This document shows, one piece after another, positions 8,381 to 18,600 of a stretch of DNA of 31,928 nucleotides; position 1 is the first letter of the stretch, and each line of letters starts with the position of its first letter. The translations under genes were made by a program, and so were the position numbers. The notes below the pieces were generated by a model, which was not told where the DNA came from, did not search any database, and was given only the letters and a program-made list of their open reading frames with translations. Origin of the DNA: an uncultured Clostridia bacterium (GTDB taxonomy: Bacteria > Bacillota > Clostridia > UBA1381); NCBI GenBank assembly GCA_910578235.1, contig CAJTPP010000025.1:3322-35249 (forward strand), given 5' to 3'.

Positions 8381-9073
8381 TTATCTCTGCTTTGATTTAG
8401 CAGATTTATTTTTCTTTTTCTTCGGTGTCGGCGGTCTGTGCTGCGGAGTTTTAACAGGCTCTTTGTTTTCTTTCGCCGTTGCCCGTTCCGCTTTTATATC
8501 TTCGACTTTTTGCCGCACCGACGGTTTACCGTTAGTACGATTGTCCGTATCTCCTATATTCCCGTGCTGCTTTGAGTTGTTCTCTGACTGATTTTCTTTC
8601 GCACGGGGTGGGGAGTTTTTTTCGGGCTGCTCCTTTGATGTACCGTCTTTACCGACAGATTGCTCGTTGTCGGTTTCTTGCTCCGGCTCAATCTCCGGCG
8701 TTGGAGCAGGGTATCCCATCTTTTCCAAAATGTAATTAAGCTGTGGAACATCGTCCTGCTTTGCGATAATGTCGCAATATTCCGATTGCTTTGTCTTATC
8801 TTTGACCGCCGCACAAAGAACGCCGTAATTTTTTGCTTCTTTGCCAAACTTTTTCAAGTCGCTTTCTTTAATCTGCATAATACATAAGGGTTTTTCTGAT
8901 TTCAAAAGCTGTTTAAGGTTAGTCAAGCCTTGCATTTTATTATCGTCATTGACAAGGGCGATAATGATAGCGGCAAGATTTTTTGCGCCAAGTCCTGCAA
9001 GTTTCGCTGCGGCTTCTGTAATTTCAATACCCTCTTTGACCATTAAATCAGCGACTTCTGCGCTTGTGTTCAT
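8381..9073 (-). CDS. PcfB-like (DUF3801) relaxosome accessory protein
   Basis: This 230-residue protein has a folded N-terminal half (about 1-115). It matches DUF3801/PcfB in pattern: AAKLAGLGAKNLAAIIIALV, the KPLCIMQIKESDLKKF segment and FGKEAKNYGVLCAAVKD. The second half is a polar, disordered tail ending in a lysine-rich run (KKKKNKSAKSKQR). In pCF10, PcfB binds the coupling protein and helps load the relaxosome. The start is ATG with AGGAGG eight bases upstream, inside the end of the relaxase gene; the two overlap by 26 bases and are surely co-translated. The basic tail may contact DNA or the membrane, which is inference. A strong hairpin follows. Confidence 0.85.
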   Translation of the reverse strand: MNTSAEVADLMVKEGIEITEAAAKLAGLGAKNLAAIIIALVNDDNKMQGLTNLKQLLKSEKPLCIMQIKESDLKKFGKEAKNYGVLCAAVKDKTKQSEYCDIIAKQDDVPQLNYILEKMGYPAPTPEIEPEQETDNEQSVGKDGTSKEQPEKNSPPRAKENQSENNSKQHGNIGDTDNRTNGKPSVRQKVEDIKAERATAKENKEPVKTPQHRPPTPKKKKNKSAKSKQR

Positions 9074-10385
9074 CTCGGTTTACCTCCTTTTCTGCCTGCT
9101 GTGTGAGCGATTGTATTTGTTTCTGCTTCTCGGCAATATGTTCTGCGTCCTCATATATTGATTTGCACATACGGAGTTCCGACCGTATTTTTCTAATCGC
9201 CGAGTTAATTTCAGATACTTGTTTTTTGATTTCTTCACAATTTTCATCAGTCCTTTCACTGTATAGCTGTTTCCGCTGTGCGATAAGTTCCTCCATTTCG
9301 TCCGATTTATCTTTATGATAAGCTGTGAGTTCCGACACCGTTTCAAGTTTATTTTCATTCAAAAACTTAAACTGCTTTTGGTATCGCTCCATCTTCAAAA
9401 GTTCTTCACGCATAAAAAACGACACCCTTTGAGGTGTCTGCTTCTTGCGTATTTTACCGAAAAAATATAGGTAATGGAAGTATAGGGCAATAAAGCCTTT
9501 CAGCTTCTTCGGTTTTACATTCCGTAAGCTGCCCTTAACCTTATATACCTTTTTCGGTATCTCTGACGGTGATGCTGTTCTGATACCGTTTCGGGCGGCT
9601 ATAATTCTCTGCTGAATATCATCAAGCGTATAGCCTTTTCCGAGTTTATCAAAGCGTATCGGGTACTTGCCATACGGCGGAATGACAGACGGAAATTTAT
9701 ATTTGCCCTGTCTGCGTTTTATGGTATATCCACGCTCTTTGAGAATTTTCCAAAAGTCCGTCATTGTATATGATGACTTTATAATCTCATCGAGTTCGGC
9801 TTTGAATTGCCCCCGTACTGTCGGCTTGCCGCATTTCTCGGCTTTCCACTCGGCATAATGCTTGCCTTTGCCTTGCGGCTTTTCAATTACCGACAATTCG
9901 TTTTCTCTGCACAGCCTGTCGGATATTTGCCGTATCTTTTTATAATAACTGCTCGGTGAGGAGTGGTATTTGCTGCCATCCATAAACGACACGGAGTTGA
10001 CAACTATATGATTGTGTAAATGCGATTTATCTAAATGCGTACCAATTACCACTTGAAATTTATCCCCAAAACATTCCTCCGCAAGCGCAATACCAATCTT
10101 GTGTGCAAGTTCGGGAGTTACCTCGTTCGGTTTGAAAGACTGTATAATGTGATAACCTAACACGCCATCTGTTTTTTTCCATCGCCGTTTAGTGTCCTGC
10201 ATTTCTGTATATGCGGTTTCAACTCTTGCACAGTTTACACTGGATTGAAATAGCCGCTGTTCCGTTTTACTGCCATTAACGGCATATTCTATTACATTAT
10301 CAAGGCTTGTTTTTTTCTCGTTGGAAGCGTAGGACACGCTGTACCATAATTCTTTGCGTATAGCATATATTTTTGTAATCGCCAT
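9048..10385 (-). CDS. MOB_P-type relaxase (MobA/VirD2 family)
   Basis: This 445-residue nicking enzyme starts conjugative transfer at oriT. The three-histidine metal site is clear: HLDKSHLHNH at about 115-124, followed by IVVNSV. A candidate catalytic tyrosine is Tyr19 in SVSYASNEKKT, where Firmicutes MOB_P relaxases usually have it. The C-terminal third (from about 310) is charged and coiled-coil-like, probably contacting partners. I start it at ATG 10385, one base after the mobC stop (TAAaATG), because MAITKIYAIRKEL is the usual relaxase N-terminus. The GGAGGAGG site is 15 bases away, which is long, so translational coupling to mobC probably matters. A longer version starting at 10421 is possible but less likely. 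It overlaps pcfB at its end. Confidence 0.93.
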   Translation of the reverse strand: MAITKIYAIRKELWYSVSYASNEKKTSLDNVIEYAVNGSKTEQRLFQSSVNCARVETAYTEMQDTKRRWKKTDGVLGYHIIQSFKPNEVTPELAHKIGIALAEECFGDKFQVVIGTHLDKSHLHNHIVVNSVSFMDGSKYHSSPSSYYKKIRQISDRLCRENELSVIEKPQGKGKHYAEWKAEKCGKPTVRGQFKAELDEIIKSSYTMTDFWKILKERGYTIKRRQGKYKFPSVIPPYGKYPIRFDKLGKGYTLDDIQQRIIAARNGIRTASPSEIPKKVYKVKGSLRNVKPKKLKGFIALYFHYLYFFGKIRKKQTPQRVSFFMREELLKMERYQKQFKFLNENKLETVSELTAYHKDKSDEMEELIAQRKQLYSERTDENCEEIKKQVSEINSAIRKIRSELRMCKSIYEDAEHIAEKQKQIQSLTQQAEKEVNRDEHKRRSR

Positions 10386-10386
10386 T

Positions 10387-10701
10387 TTATATATTCCGCA
10401 CCTCCTCCGAGAGAATATCAAACGCCTTTTTCATTTCAATAATATCCGCTGCACTGACCGTATCGGTGGAGTTTGCTTTCCGTGCAATCTGATTTACATT
10501 GTTTCCGATAGCGGAAAGTTCACGGAGCAATTTCGGGTATTCATCGGGTGGGCGTGTTTTAATTTCTGTATGCAGGATAAGGCTGCGTATAAGCTGTGAA
10601 GCGTTAAAGCCTGTATCACGCATCAGATTATGGAGTTTAATATCCTCGTTATCATTAAGACGGATTTCAACTCTGTTTTGTCTGTTCCTCGTGGAAATCA
10701 C
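10387..10701 (-). CDS. MobC-like relaxosome DNA-binding protein
   Basis: This roughly 104-residue protein matches MobC: a ribbon-helix-helix-like start (NRVEIRLNDNEDIKLHNLMRDTGFNASQLIRSLI) and the family signature LLRELSAIGNNVNQIARKAN. MobC opens and marks oriT for the relaxase. The only conventional start is GTG at 10701, but its first base is the last base of the AGGAGG site, which is not workable. An ACG three codons down (10690-10692) has the ideal eight-base spacing and would give a product beginning at the basic RNRQNRVEIR segment. The exact start is therefore unsettled. It sits directly after the candidate oriT and one base before the relaxase. Confidence 0.85.
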   Translation of the reverse strand: MISTRNRQNRVEIRLNDNEDIKLHNLMRDTGFNASQLIRSLILHTEIKTRPPDEYPKLLRELSAIGNNVNQIARKANSTDTVSAADIIEMKKAFDILSEEVRNI

Positions 10702-10824
10702 CTCCTTTCACAGTTACGCCGACAGGCGTGGGGTTTGAGGGGCAAAAGCCCCACACAAGCTGCATTTGTCCGTACAAATGCTATGCTTGCCACATATGAA
10801 AACACCCTGCGGCTGTTTTCACAC
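10702..10824. other. Candidate origin of transfer (oriT)
   Basis: The 117-base gap before mobC and the relaxase holds three inverted repeats in a row. They are GGGGC-AAAA-GCCCC (10739-10752, with an alternative GTGGGG/CCCCAC pairing at 10728-10754), GCATTTGT-CCGT-ACAAATGC (10762-10781), and TGAAAACA-N9-TGTTTTCA (10797-10821). Position upstream of mobC-relaxase and the density of hairpins are what an oriT shows. I cannot name the nick site; the CTATGCTTGCC stretch beside the middle repeat is the obvious place to look. Confidence 0.5.
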
Positions 10825-11166
10825 ATTATGCCCACCCGTGTCAGCTTCTGCTGACTTAAATACGAGATAATCGGCGAACGCTGTTATAACCGCCTTGATT
10901 TTATGCGGACAAATACTTTTTGTCGCTTTCCACGCTTCGTAGCAAGCGTCAAGCGTATCTTCGAGTTTCAAAAGTTCGATTATCTGCTCCGCAGATAATT
11001 CGGAAGTATCCTCAAAGAAAGCTAAAATATAGCTTTTATCAACTATTTCAAAAGAACGTCTTATGATTTCTTCGGCAGGCAAGCCGAGCAGTTCCATTTC
11101 AAAATAGTCAAAATCTCTGCTGATTTTTTCGTGTAAAATGTGTTCTAAATCTTTTCTTTTTACCAT
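10819..11166 (-). CDS. DUF3848-like small protein
   Basis: This 115-residue, mostly helical, acidic protein resembles DUF3848, a family of unknown function common in conjugative elements of Firmicutes. The pattern seen is LHEKISRDFDYFEMELLGLPAEEIIRRSFEIVDKSYIL followed by a run of short helices. The start is ATG with GGAGG about ten bases upstream. It lies between the par terminator and the candidate oriT; its stop codon falls within the outermost inverted repeat. No catalytic motif or membrane segment is visible. A small TATAAA-like box lies just after the preceding terminator, but I do not see a convincing promoter. Confidence 0.6.
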   Translation of the reverse strand: MVKRKDLEHILHEKISRDFDYFEMELLGLPAEEIIRRSFEIVDKSYILAFFEDTSELSAEQIIELLKLEDTLDACYEAWKATKSICPHKIKAVITAFADYLVFKSAEADTGGHNV

Positions 11167-11202
11167 TGTAAAAGTTCCTCCGTTTTAATGTATTTTATAT
11201 GT

Positions 11203-11240
11203 AAAAAATGACTTCCCTTGTAAAAGAGAAGCCATTTTTT
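11203..11240 (-). terminator. Strong terminator after the parM-parR pair
   Basis: A 13-base stem with one G-U pair (AAAAAATGGCTTC / GAAGTCATTTTTT on the minus strand) and a 12-base loop ends in a T6 run. It ends the unit that includes parM and the ParR-like gene. Confidence 0.85.
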
Positions 11241-11250
11241 CCACCTTGTT

Positions 11251-11282
11251 CGGAACATCATATAACAAAAATTTCTGTTCCG
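11251..11282. repeat. Inverted repeat in the 3' end of the par transcript
   Basis: CGGAACA (11251-11257) and TGTTCCG (11276-11282) are perfect inverted copies 18 bases apart, between the ParR-like stop and the terminator. It may be an extra RNA stem or a protein-binding site, for example part of a centromere. No function is shown. Confidence 0.35.
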
Positions 11283-11310
11283 TAAAAATCTCTGAATATG
11301 ATGTACTTTT

Positions 11311-11721
11311 CTATTCATCACCAAGAAAGTCCCAATCTATATCGGAATTTTCCGCAGTATCTTCGGAAATTTCCTCCTGTCTGCTTTCTTCAAGTGATGT
11401 ATATTTTGCTGTCGCAAAATTAGCGATACAAGACAATATAAAGTTCGGTATTTCCTTTTCTAATCGCTTACCGACCGCAGCTACGATTTTATTCACAAAA
11501 TCGTCCTCTTTCTGACGAGTTTCAAAGTATGCGTCTTTTTCAAGCAAGAGTTTTCTTTCAACACTTTCTATGATAGAGGATAGTGCCGCTTCGCTATATG
11601 ATTTGTATATATCGCCTTTGCTGTTCATAAGATAATCCCACGCCTTGAGATGCGATGGGTTTTCTAAATTAAAGCGAATAGTTATATATTTCGTGTTTTC
11701 AGTTACCTTTGGCAATAACAT
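11311..11721 (-). CDS. Putative ParR-like partner of the ParM-like protein
   Basis: This 136-residue protein has an N-terminal strand-helix-helix segment (TKYITIRFNLENPSHLKAWDYLMNS) that could form a ribbon-helix-helix. A central charged helix follows, and then a very acidic tail (EESRQEEISEDTAENSDIDWDFLGDE). A DNA-binding N-terminus with an acidic C-terminus after a ParM-type actin gene is the layout of ParR adaptors, which link a centromere to the filament. It starts at the ATG that shares one base with the parM stop (TGATG); a TTG one codon earlier is also possible. The ParR call is by position and architecture, not by a sequence signature I can name. Confidence 0.55.
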   Translation of the reverse strand: MLLPKVTENTKYITIRFNLENPSHLKAWDYLMNSKGDIYKSYSEAALSSIIESVERKLLLEKDAYFETRQKEDDFVNKIVAAVGKRLEKEIPNFILSCIANFATAKYTSLEESRQEEISEDTAENSDIDWDFLGDE

Positions 11722-12638
11722 CAACTCCTCATCAGCTTATTATACGCAAGATATTCAAAGCCTTTTGCGGCAGCGCATATATCATTACTGATATTTACAC
11801 GGTCTTTGTCGTACTGTCCGAAGTTCTTTATAAGGCAGCCGCCACCGCCGAGAATGTGCAGTTTGATTGTGTCGGGATTGTATTCATAACGCTTTAACGC
11901 TTCAAAGATTTTACCGACATACTCCGCAGTCGCCGTGCGTAATTCCTCCAAGTAGTTGGGGGAAATATCCGCTGTGCCGTTACGCAGAAAATACTCGATG
12001 ATACTTTCGTCAATCTTTGTACCGAATTTATCCCATATCCGATTTTTAGCGGCGATAACGCATTGATTAACACCAAGTTTTTCAGTCCAACATTTGCTTT
12101 CGTTAGGCTTCTTGTTGTTGACATACATAATATTCATTGTGCCGTTGCCAATATCGGCTATGAGATTACTGCCCGTGAAGTCCTTTATACGCTCCACAAT
12201 AGCAGGGTAGCCTTGCGGATAAATACTGCAACCGACAAAAGTTATGTTATATTCCTTGCCGTTAAACTTATATGATACTGTTTCATTCTGCATAAGGTAC
12301 TGCTTGAAGCTGTCCTTTTGAGTGCGTATCCAAGTAAGAGGAAGTCCTGCGGCTATGTAGACATTCGCCGTGCGTTTGCCGATACGGTTTAATTCCTTTG
12401 CAACCGCCATCAGCGTGAACAGGTAAAAATCTTTGTCAAGTGATTTGTCGGATATAAATTCCTTGTGTCCATCGCCGAATTTGTAATACTTGCCGTTAAA
12501 TTCAAGGACATTGCCACTGAATATCGGCTCGGTATCATATTTCAGAATACCCGATACCGTAACGGTTGAGGCTGATTTGATATTGCCGTATCCGTGGTCA
12601 ATGCCGATTATTTTCGTACCGTTTTTCAATTCTTTCAA
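11721..12638 (-). CDS. parM: ParM/StbA-family actin-like segregation ATPase
   Basis: This 305-residue protein has the actin-fold nucleotide site: IIGIDHGYGNIKSA (phosphate 1, about residue 12), LIADIGNGTMNI (phosphate 2) and LHILGGGGCLIKN (adenosine motif). Such proteins polymerise to push DNA copies apart, with a ParR adaptor bound to a centromere. I start it at TTG 12638, ten bases after GGAG (12649-12652) and four bases after the stop of the large upstream gene. Frames starting further upstream run inside that gene. The last codons carry the ribosome binding site of the ParR-like gene. It presumably stabilises the excised circular form of the element. Confidence 0.88.
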   Translation of the reverse strand: MKELKNGTKIIGIDHGYGNIKSASTVTVSGILKYDTEPIFSGNVLEFNGKYYKFGDGHKEFISDKSLDKDFYLFTLMAVAKELNRIGKRTANVYIAAGLPLTWIRTQKDSFKQYLMQNETVSYKFNGKEYNITFVGCSIYPQGYPAIVERIKDFTGSNLIADIGNGTMNIMYVNNKKPNESKCWTEKLGVNQCVIAAKNRIWDKFGTKIDESIIEYFLRNGTADISPNYLEELRTATAEYVGKIFEALKRYEYNPDTIKLHILGGGGCLIKNFGQYDKDRVNISNDICAAAKGFEYLAYNKLMRS

Positions 12639-12642
12639 TTTA

Positions 12643-15600
12643 TCATCGCTCCATTTCTCGTTTTCTTTTTTTATGCTGCGGCATATCCGCATCGTCAGGC
12701 TCGCCCATAGCAACGCCCTCATTGCCTTTCTTGTCCATATTCAAAAGTGCGTCAAGGGCGGCAAGCCGCTTTATTTTTTCAGCAAGTTCCGCCTCCTGCG
12801 GAAATTCCTTTTTACATTCCACCTTTGCGACCTCTAACTGCTTCTGATTATCCGCAAGCTGCTCTTTCGCATATTCGCAATAACCGCTTATATCGTCTAT
12901 TCGGTTATCTATTCTTTGAATATTACCGAAAATATCCGAGCCGAGTTCTACCTTGTATGAAAGTTCGTTTTTTAGTTCAAGGTATATGGTCTTTGAAACT
13001 GTATCAATAGATACTGACATTTGAAAACCTCTGTAATCGCCTATTACAACAGGGTCAACACTGTTCAGCTTTTTGCAGCGTTCAATTAACGCTTCGCCCG
13101 CTTTTTTCTTTTCAAAATATCCAAGTCCGTCAATCGTCATAGTATAGAATTTATCCTCCTGCTTTGGATACTGCTGTGCTACGGCAATATCTTTTTCATA
13201 GCCTTGAATACGCTGTGTGAGTTCCGCAATATGTTTCGGGTAATGTTTCAGCACCTTATCTTCAAGGGCGTATTTCTCACTCATAAAACTTGATTTTATC
13301 AGCTTCAGTTTTGATACTTCCATATCAAGTTCCATCTTTTCCTTAATATGCGGATTGTCGGTTGACAACGCTTTGATTTCGGCATAGGAAAGAGCCGTTG
13401 CGTCTATATCCTCCGCACTTCGGGCTGGAGATTTTGAGGTGTAAACCTGTGATATAAACTTCTGCTTGTTTTCTACCGTCTGCCACATATAGCTGTCAAA
13501 AGTGCCTTTTGTAACATAGCGGTAAATATGCACCTTGTCATTATCATTGCCCTGTCTGATTATTCGTCCGCTGCGCTGTTCAAGGTCAGCAGGACGCCAA
13601 GGGCAATCTAAATCGTGAGAGGCGATAAGCCGCTTTTGAACATTCGTTCCTGCGCCCATTTTTGAGGTAGAGCCAAGTAAAATACGCACATCGCCTTTAC
13701 GCACCTTTGAAAACAATGTTTTCTTTTTTACTTCCGTATCAGCGTTATGTATAAACTCAATCTCATTTTCGGGTACGCCTTTGTCAATCAGCTTTTTCCG
13801 TATGTCATCATAGACATTAAATGTACCATCATTTTTAGGAGTTGACATATCGCAAAAGACAAGCTGTGCGGCTTTTGTGTCCTTGTGCTGTTCCCATATA
13901 TCAAAAACAGTTTTGATACACTGATTAACCTTTGAATTTTCATCATCGGGCAACATCGGGTTTTCCATACGTTGGTCAAGCGCAATTTTGCGTCCGTCAT
14001 TTGTGATTTTGAGCATATTGTCAACAGTAGGGTCAACTTGATTATTCCGTACCTTGTCGGCTCGTTCGCCGCAGTCGGCTACAAATTCCTTTTGTATATC
14101 CGTTGCGTCAACCGCAATAGTGTGGTATTCCGCTTCGGGTACAGGTAGGTGTAGCATATCCGCTGTCTGAATATCGGCGATTTCCTTAAACATAGACATC
14201 AATTCGGGCAGATTATAAAACCGTGCAAACCTCGTCTTTGCCCGATAGCCTGTTCCCTCCGGCGCAAGTTCTATTGTTGTTACGGTTTCGCCGAAAGTAG
14301 AAGCCCAAGCGTCAAAGTGATGTAAATTATTTTCCTCAAGCGTTCCGTACTGCAAATATCGCTGCATAGTGTAAAGTTCAACCATTGAATTGCTTATCGG
14401 CGTACCTGTTGCAAATATCAAGCCTTTGCCGCCTGTGATTTCGTCAAGGTAGCGGCTTTTCATAAACAGGTCGCTTGACTTCTGTGCTTCGGTCTGTGAA
14501 ATGCCGCCGACATTACGCATTTTTGTGTATGTGTATAAATTCTTGTAGTAATGCGCTTCGTCTACGAATACTCTGTCAATGCCGAGTTCCTCAAAAGTAA
14601 CAACATCATCTTTGCGGCTTTGGTCGTTGAGTTTTGCAAGTTTCGCTTCAAGATTGCGCTTTGACTTTTCCAACTGTTTTATGGTAATGCGCTCCGCTTT
14701 TTTTGCTTTTGCTTCTATAATACCGTCTATAACCTCGTCAATCTGCATTTGTAATATTTTCGTCTGCCGTTCTACCGACATCGGTATCTTTTCAAACTGA
14801 CTATGCCCGATAATAACCGCATCATAATCGCCTGTGGCAATTCTGCCGCAAAACTTCTTACGGTTTTTCATTTCAAAGTCTTTTCTTGTCGCAACAAGAA
14901 TATTAGCGGCAGGGTAAAGCTGTAAAAATTCGCTTGCCCATTGTTCCGTCAAGTGATTTGGCACAACAAAAAGGGACTTATTGCAAAGTCCCAATCGTTT
15001 ACTTTCCATAGCCGCCGCAACCATCGTCCAAGTTTTTCCTGCGCCTACGGTATGCCCTAACAACGCATTACCGCCGTACATTATTCTTGCAACTGCGTCT
15101 TTCTGATGCTGCCGCAATTCAATTTCGGGGTTCATACCGTTAAAAGTGATATGGCTGCCGTCATACTCACGGGGGTGTTTGGAATTGAAAATTTCATTAT
15201 ACAGATTTACAAGCGTTTCTCTGCGGTCGGGGTCTTTCCATATCCAATCAAGAAAAGCCTGTTTTATGCTTTCCTGCTTCTGCTGTGCAATAGCGGTTTC
15301 TTTTGTATTCAGTACGGGAGTTGTGCCGCCTTTGCCGTTGTCCTTATAATCATAAATGCGGACATCTTTTAGGTTAAGCGTTTCTTCTATGATTTTATAT
15401 GCGTTTATCCTGTGTGTACCGTAAGTATTATTCGCCTTAACATTTGAGTAATCAGCCGTTTTCTTTGATACATTCCATTCTCCCGTAATTTTGGAATACC
15501 GCACGTTTATTTGTCTTTGCGCTGATACGGGAGTATCAAGCAATTCGTATGTAAATTGCTCAATATATTTATCGGGTATCCAAGTCGCTCCGAGCCTTAC

Positions 15601-18600
15601 GGAAATTTCAGCCGCCGTTAAGTCTTTCGGCTGTACGGCGGTCAACGCTTCAACATTCGCACGGAAAACATCATCTGTATTTGCATACTCCTGTGCAGTA
15701 CGCAGCTTTTGTCTTACATTACCCGACAAGTATTCATCAGCAGTCAAATACTTTTCTTCGTGAAGTCCGTCTGCCAATGGGTTTAGGAAAATAACATTTT
15801 CAAGGTCGGATAAAATATCTTCTTCCGATTTTCCTGTTAAAGACATCATAAATTCCATATCAACCTTTGCTTTTTCCGCAAGCGATACGGCAAGTGCTTC
15901 TGACGAAGTATCAACCTTTGTAATCTCTTGCTTTGCTCCGATAGTCCGTTTTGTGAAAATATCGGCTTTGCGGTCAAGTTCGCCGTTTTCGTTCAAGACT
16001 TCAAGTGAGCATAAGAGGAAGTAACTGCTGTCCTCCGAGAACGCAAGGGAATTGGCACGGGAATTGATAAGCCCGTACTTTTTTGAAAACCTGTCATATA
16101 GGGTGTTTAGTCTTTCCTGTTGCAGCTTGATTACATTATCGGGATAGTCCTCTGATTGACATTCAATAAGCTGACGAACACAGTCCCGTATTTCAACCAA
16201 GCCTTTAATGCGGTTTATTGCCGTTGCGTTTAACTCAACCTTATTCATCACGCTGTTTTCACGGAAATATATATCACCGTCAACTACCGTATAGCTGAAA
16301 TTGCGTACATTCGGGTTGGCAGGGATAGACGGAATTTCCTCATCTGAAATATCGTCAAATTCGTATTCTGTGATTTGTGCGTGAATATTTTGGATTGCGT
16401 CGTTTAACTGCTCCGACAAGTCGGAGTCCTCAAACGGCTTGCAGGTGATTGAATTTCCGTACTGTGAATTTTCATCTGTCATTTCACCGAGTATCATATC
16501 AGGATTGTCGATAAAATACTGATTTATGGTATAACCGTTTTCGTCTTGACCGACATTTACCCATTCGGGCATAATATCCGTCATTCTATCACGCTTTTGC
16601 AGGAAAATAATATCGGCTGTAACCTGTGTCGCTGCGTTTTTCAAAAACGCATTATTCGGAAGTCTTATTGCTCCCAACAAGTCGGCTCTTTGCGCTATGT
16701 ACTTTCTTACGGCGGAGTTCTTTTTATCCATAGTTCCCATAGAGGTAATAAAAGCGATGATACCGCCTGAGCGTACTTTATCTAATGTTTTCGCAAAAAA
16801 GTAATCGTGTATGAAAAAGTTATGCTTATTATATTTCTTGTCCGGCAACTTGTAATTACCAAACGGCACATTTCCGACAGCGACATCAAAAAAGCTATCG
16901 GGGAGCGTTGTGTCCTCGTAGCCTTGAATTGCAACGCTGTTTTTCTGATAAAGCTGCTGTGCAATCCTGCCTGTTATGCTGTCAAGTTCTATGCCGTAGA
17001 TTTTGCTGTTTTCCATACTGTCGGGAATAAGTCCCATAAAATTACCGATACCGCAAGACGGCTCTAATATATTACCCTGCTTGAAACCCATATTTTCAAG
17101 TGCTTTATACATAGCCTTGATTACGGTAGGCGAGGTATAGTGAGCGTTCAGCGTTGACGCTCGTGCTTGTTCGTATTCTTCGGGCGTGAGTGCAGCGGAT
17201 AATTCGTGAAATTCCTTTGACCAATTATCTTTACTTTCATCAAAAGCATCGGGCAAGCCGCCCCAACCGACATAGCGTGATAAAATTTCCTGTTCTTCGG
17301 GAGTGGCAAGCCGCTTTTCCGCTTCACATTCCTTTAATACCCGTATAGCTTCCATATTGTTATGGAATTTCTCTTTTGCGCCGCCGTAACCGAGTTCATC
17401 ATCTGTGATAACAAAATTATTGCGCTCCGATAACGGTATTTCGGGATATACAACAGTATTTGCGACTTTCTGCGGCTTCTGCGGCTGTGCAGACTTCAAC
17501 GGCTCATCGGTGGCTTGTTCCTGTTCCTGCTGCGGTGTGATATGCAATTTCAGCCATTCAAGACTTTCTTCACGGCGTATCGGAATACCTGTGTCCTCTT
17601 GAAATGTAACATCACGCAAGATGACGGTTTCCATAGTTTCGTTGATGTTGTCAACAATGAATTTGCGGTCATCGTCTGTGATTACCGTACCGATATATTG
17701 TGATAAGTCCTCCGTCTGTTTCTGCTGCGGCTCGTCTGTGATTGGTGCGTCCATTTCAGATTTTTGGGGTATATCTTCAACGCTCTTTTCTTGCTGTTGG
17801 AGTTTTGATTGCTGCTCAGCTTCGCTGCGTTCTTCTATAAGAGCGTTATATATTGCAAATTCTTCATCAGAAAGAGTTGCGCCCTCGCCGTAATCAATCG
17901 TAAGTTCAGTCCCATTTATATATGCTTCCTTTTCATCATCGGTCATTTCTGCGATTATATCGGATATGCTTTTTTCTTTTTCATCTTCCGCAAATACTAT
18001 GACATATCCGTTTTCGGTCAAGGTCTTTGAATAGTCCTCAAGAATATGTGCAGGAAAACCGACTATTGGTAATCGTTCACCGTCAACAGTTTTCGGAGTG
18101 ATAGTAATATCTAAAATTTCAGCGGCTTTTTCAGCTTCATCGCCGTAAATCTCATAAAAATCTCCGACTTTGTGCAGATTGATAAACTGTAATTCTTTAA
18201 GGTCTATTGCAATCAGATATGCGTTACTCCGTGCGTCCATTGTTACGGCGTATGTTTGCATATGTTCCAAGCAGTCAATAATCTGCTGACGCTTTTCGGG
18301 TTTTTTAACCAATTCTGCAATTTTGAGTTCGTTAGCGTCAATGATTTCCGATAAATTAAATTCATTAAATATCTTTTTATCCGATAAGTGAATAGTGTCT
18401 ATATAGTATAGCAGTCTTTTCGGAATTGCCTGCTGACGCTCCTGCGGTGTGCCGTTTTTGCGGATATTATCAAGAAATTGTATTTTTTCGCTTCGTATGC
18501 GTAACTGTTCCTTCGCCGATAAGTATTTCGGAATATCCTCCGCAATTTCACGCTCGGTTAGGTATCTGTCTGATTTTATAAGGCTGTCAATACGCTTTGC

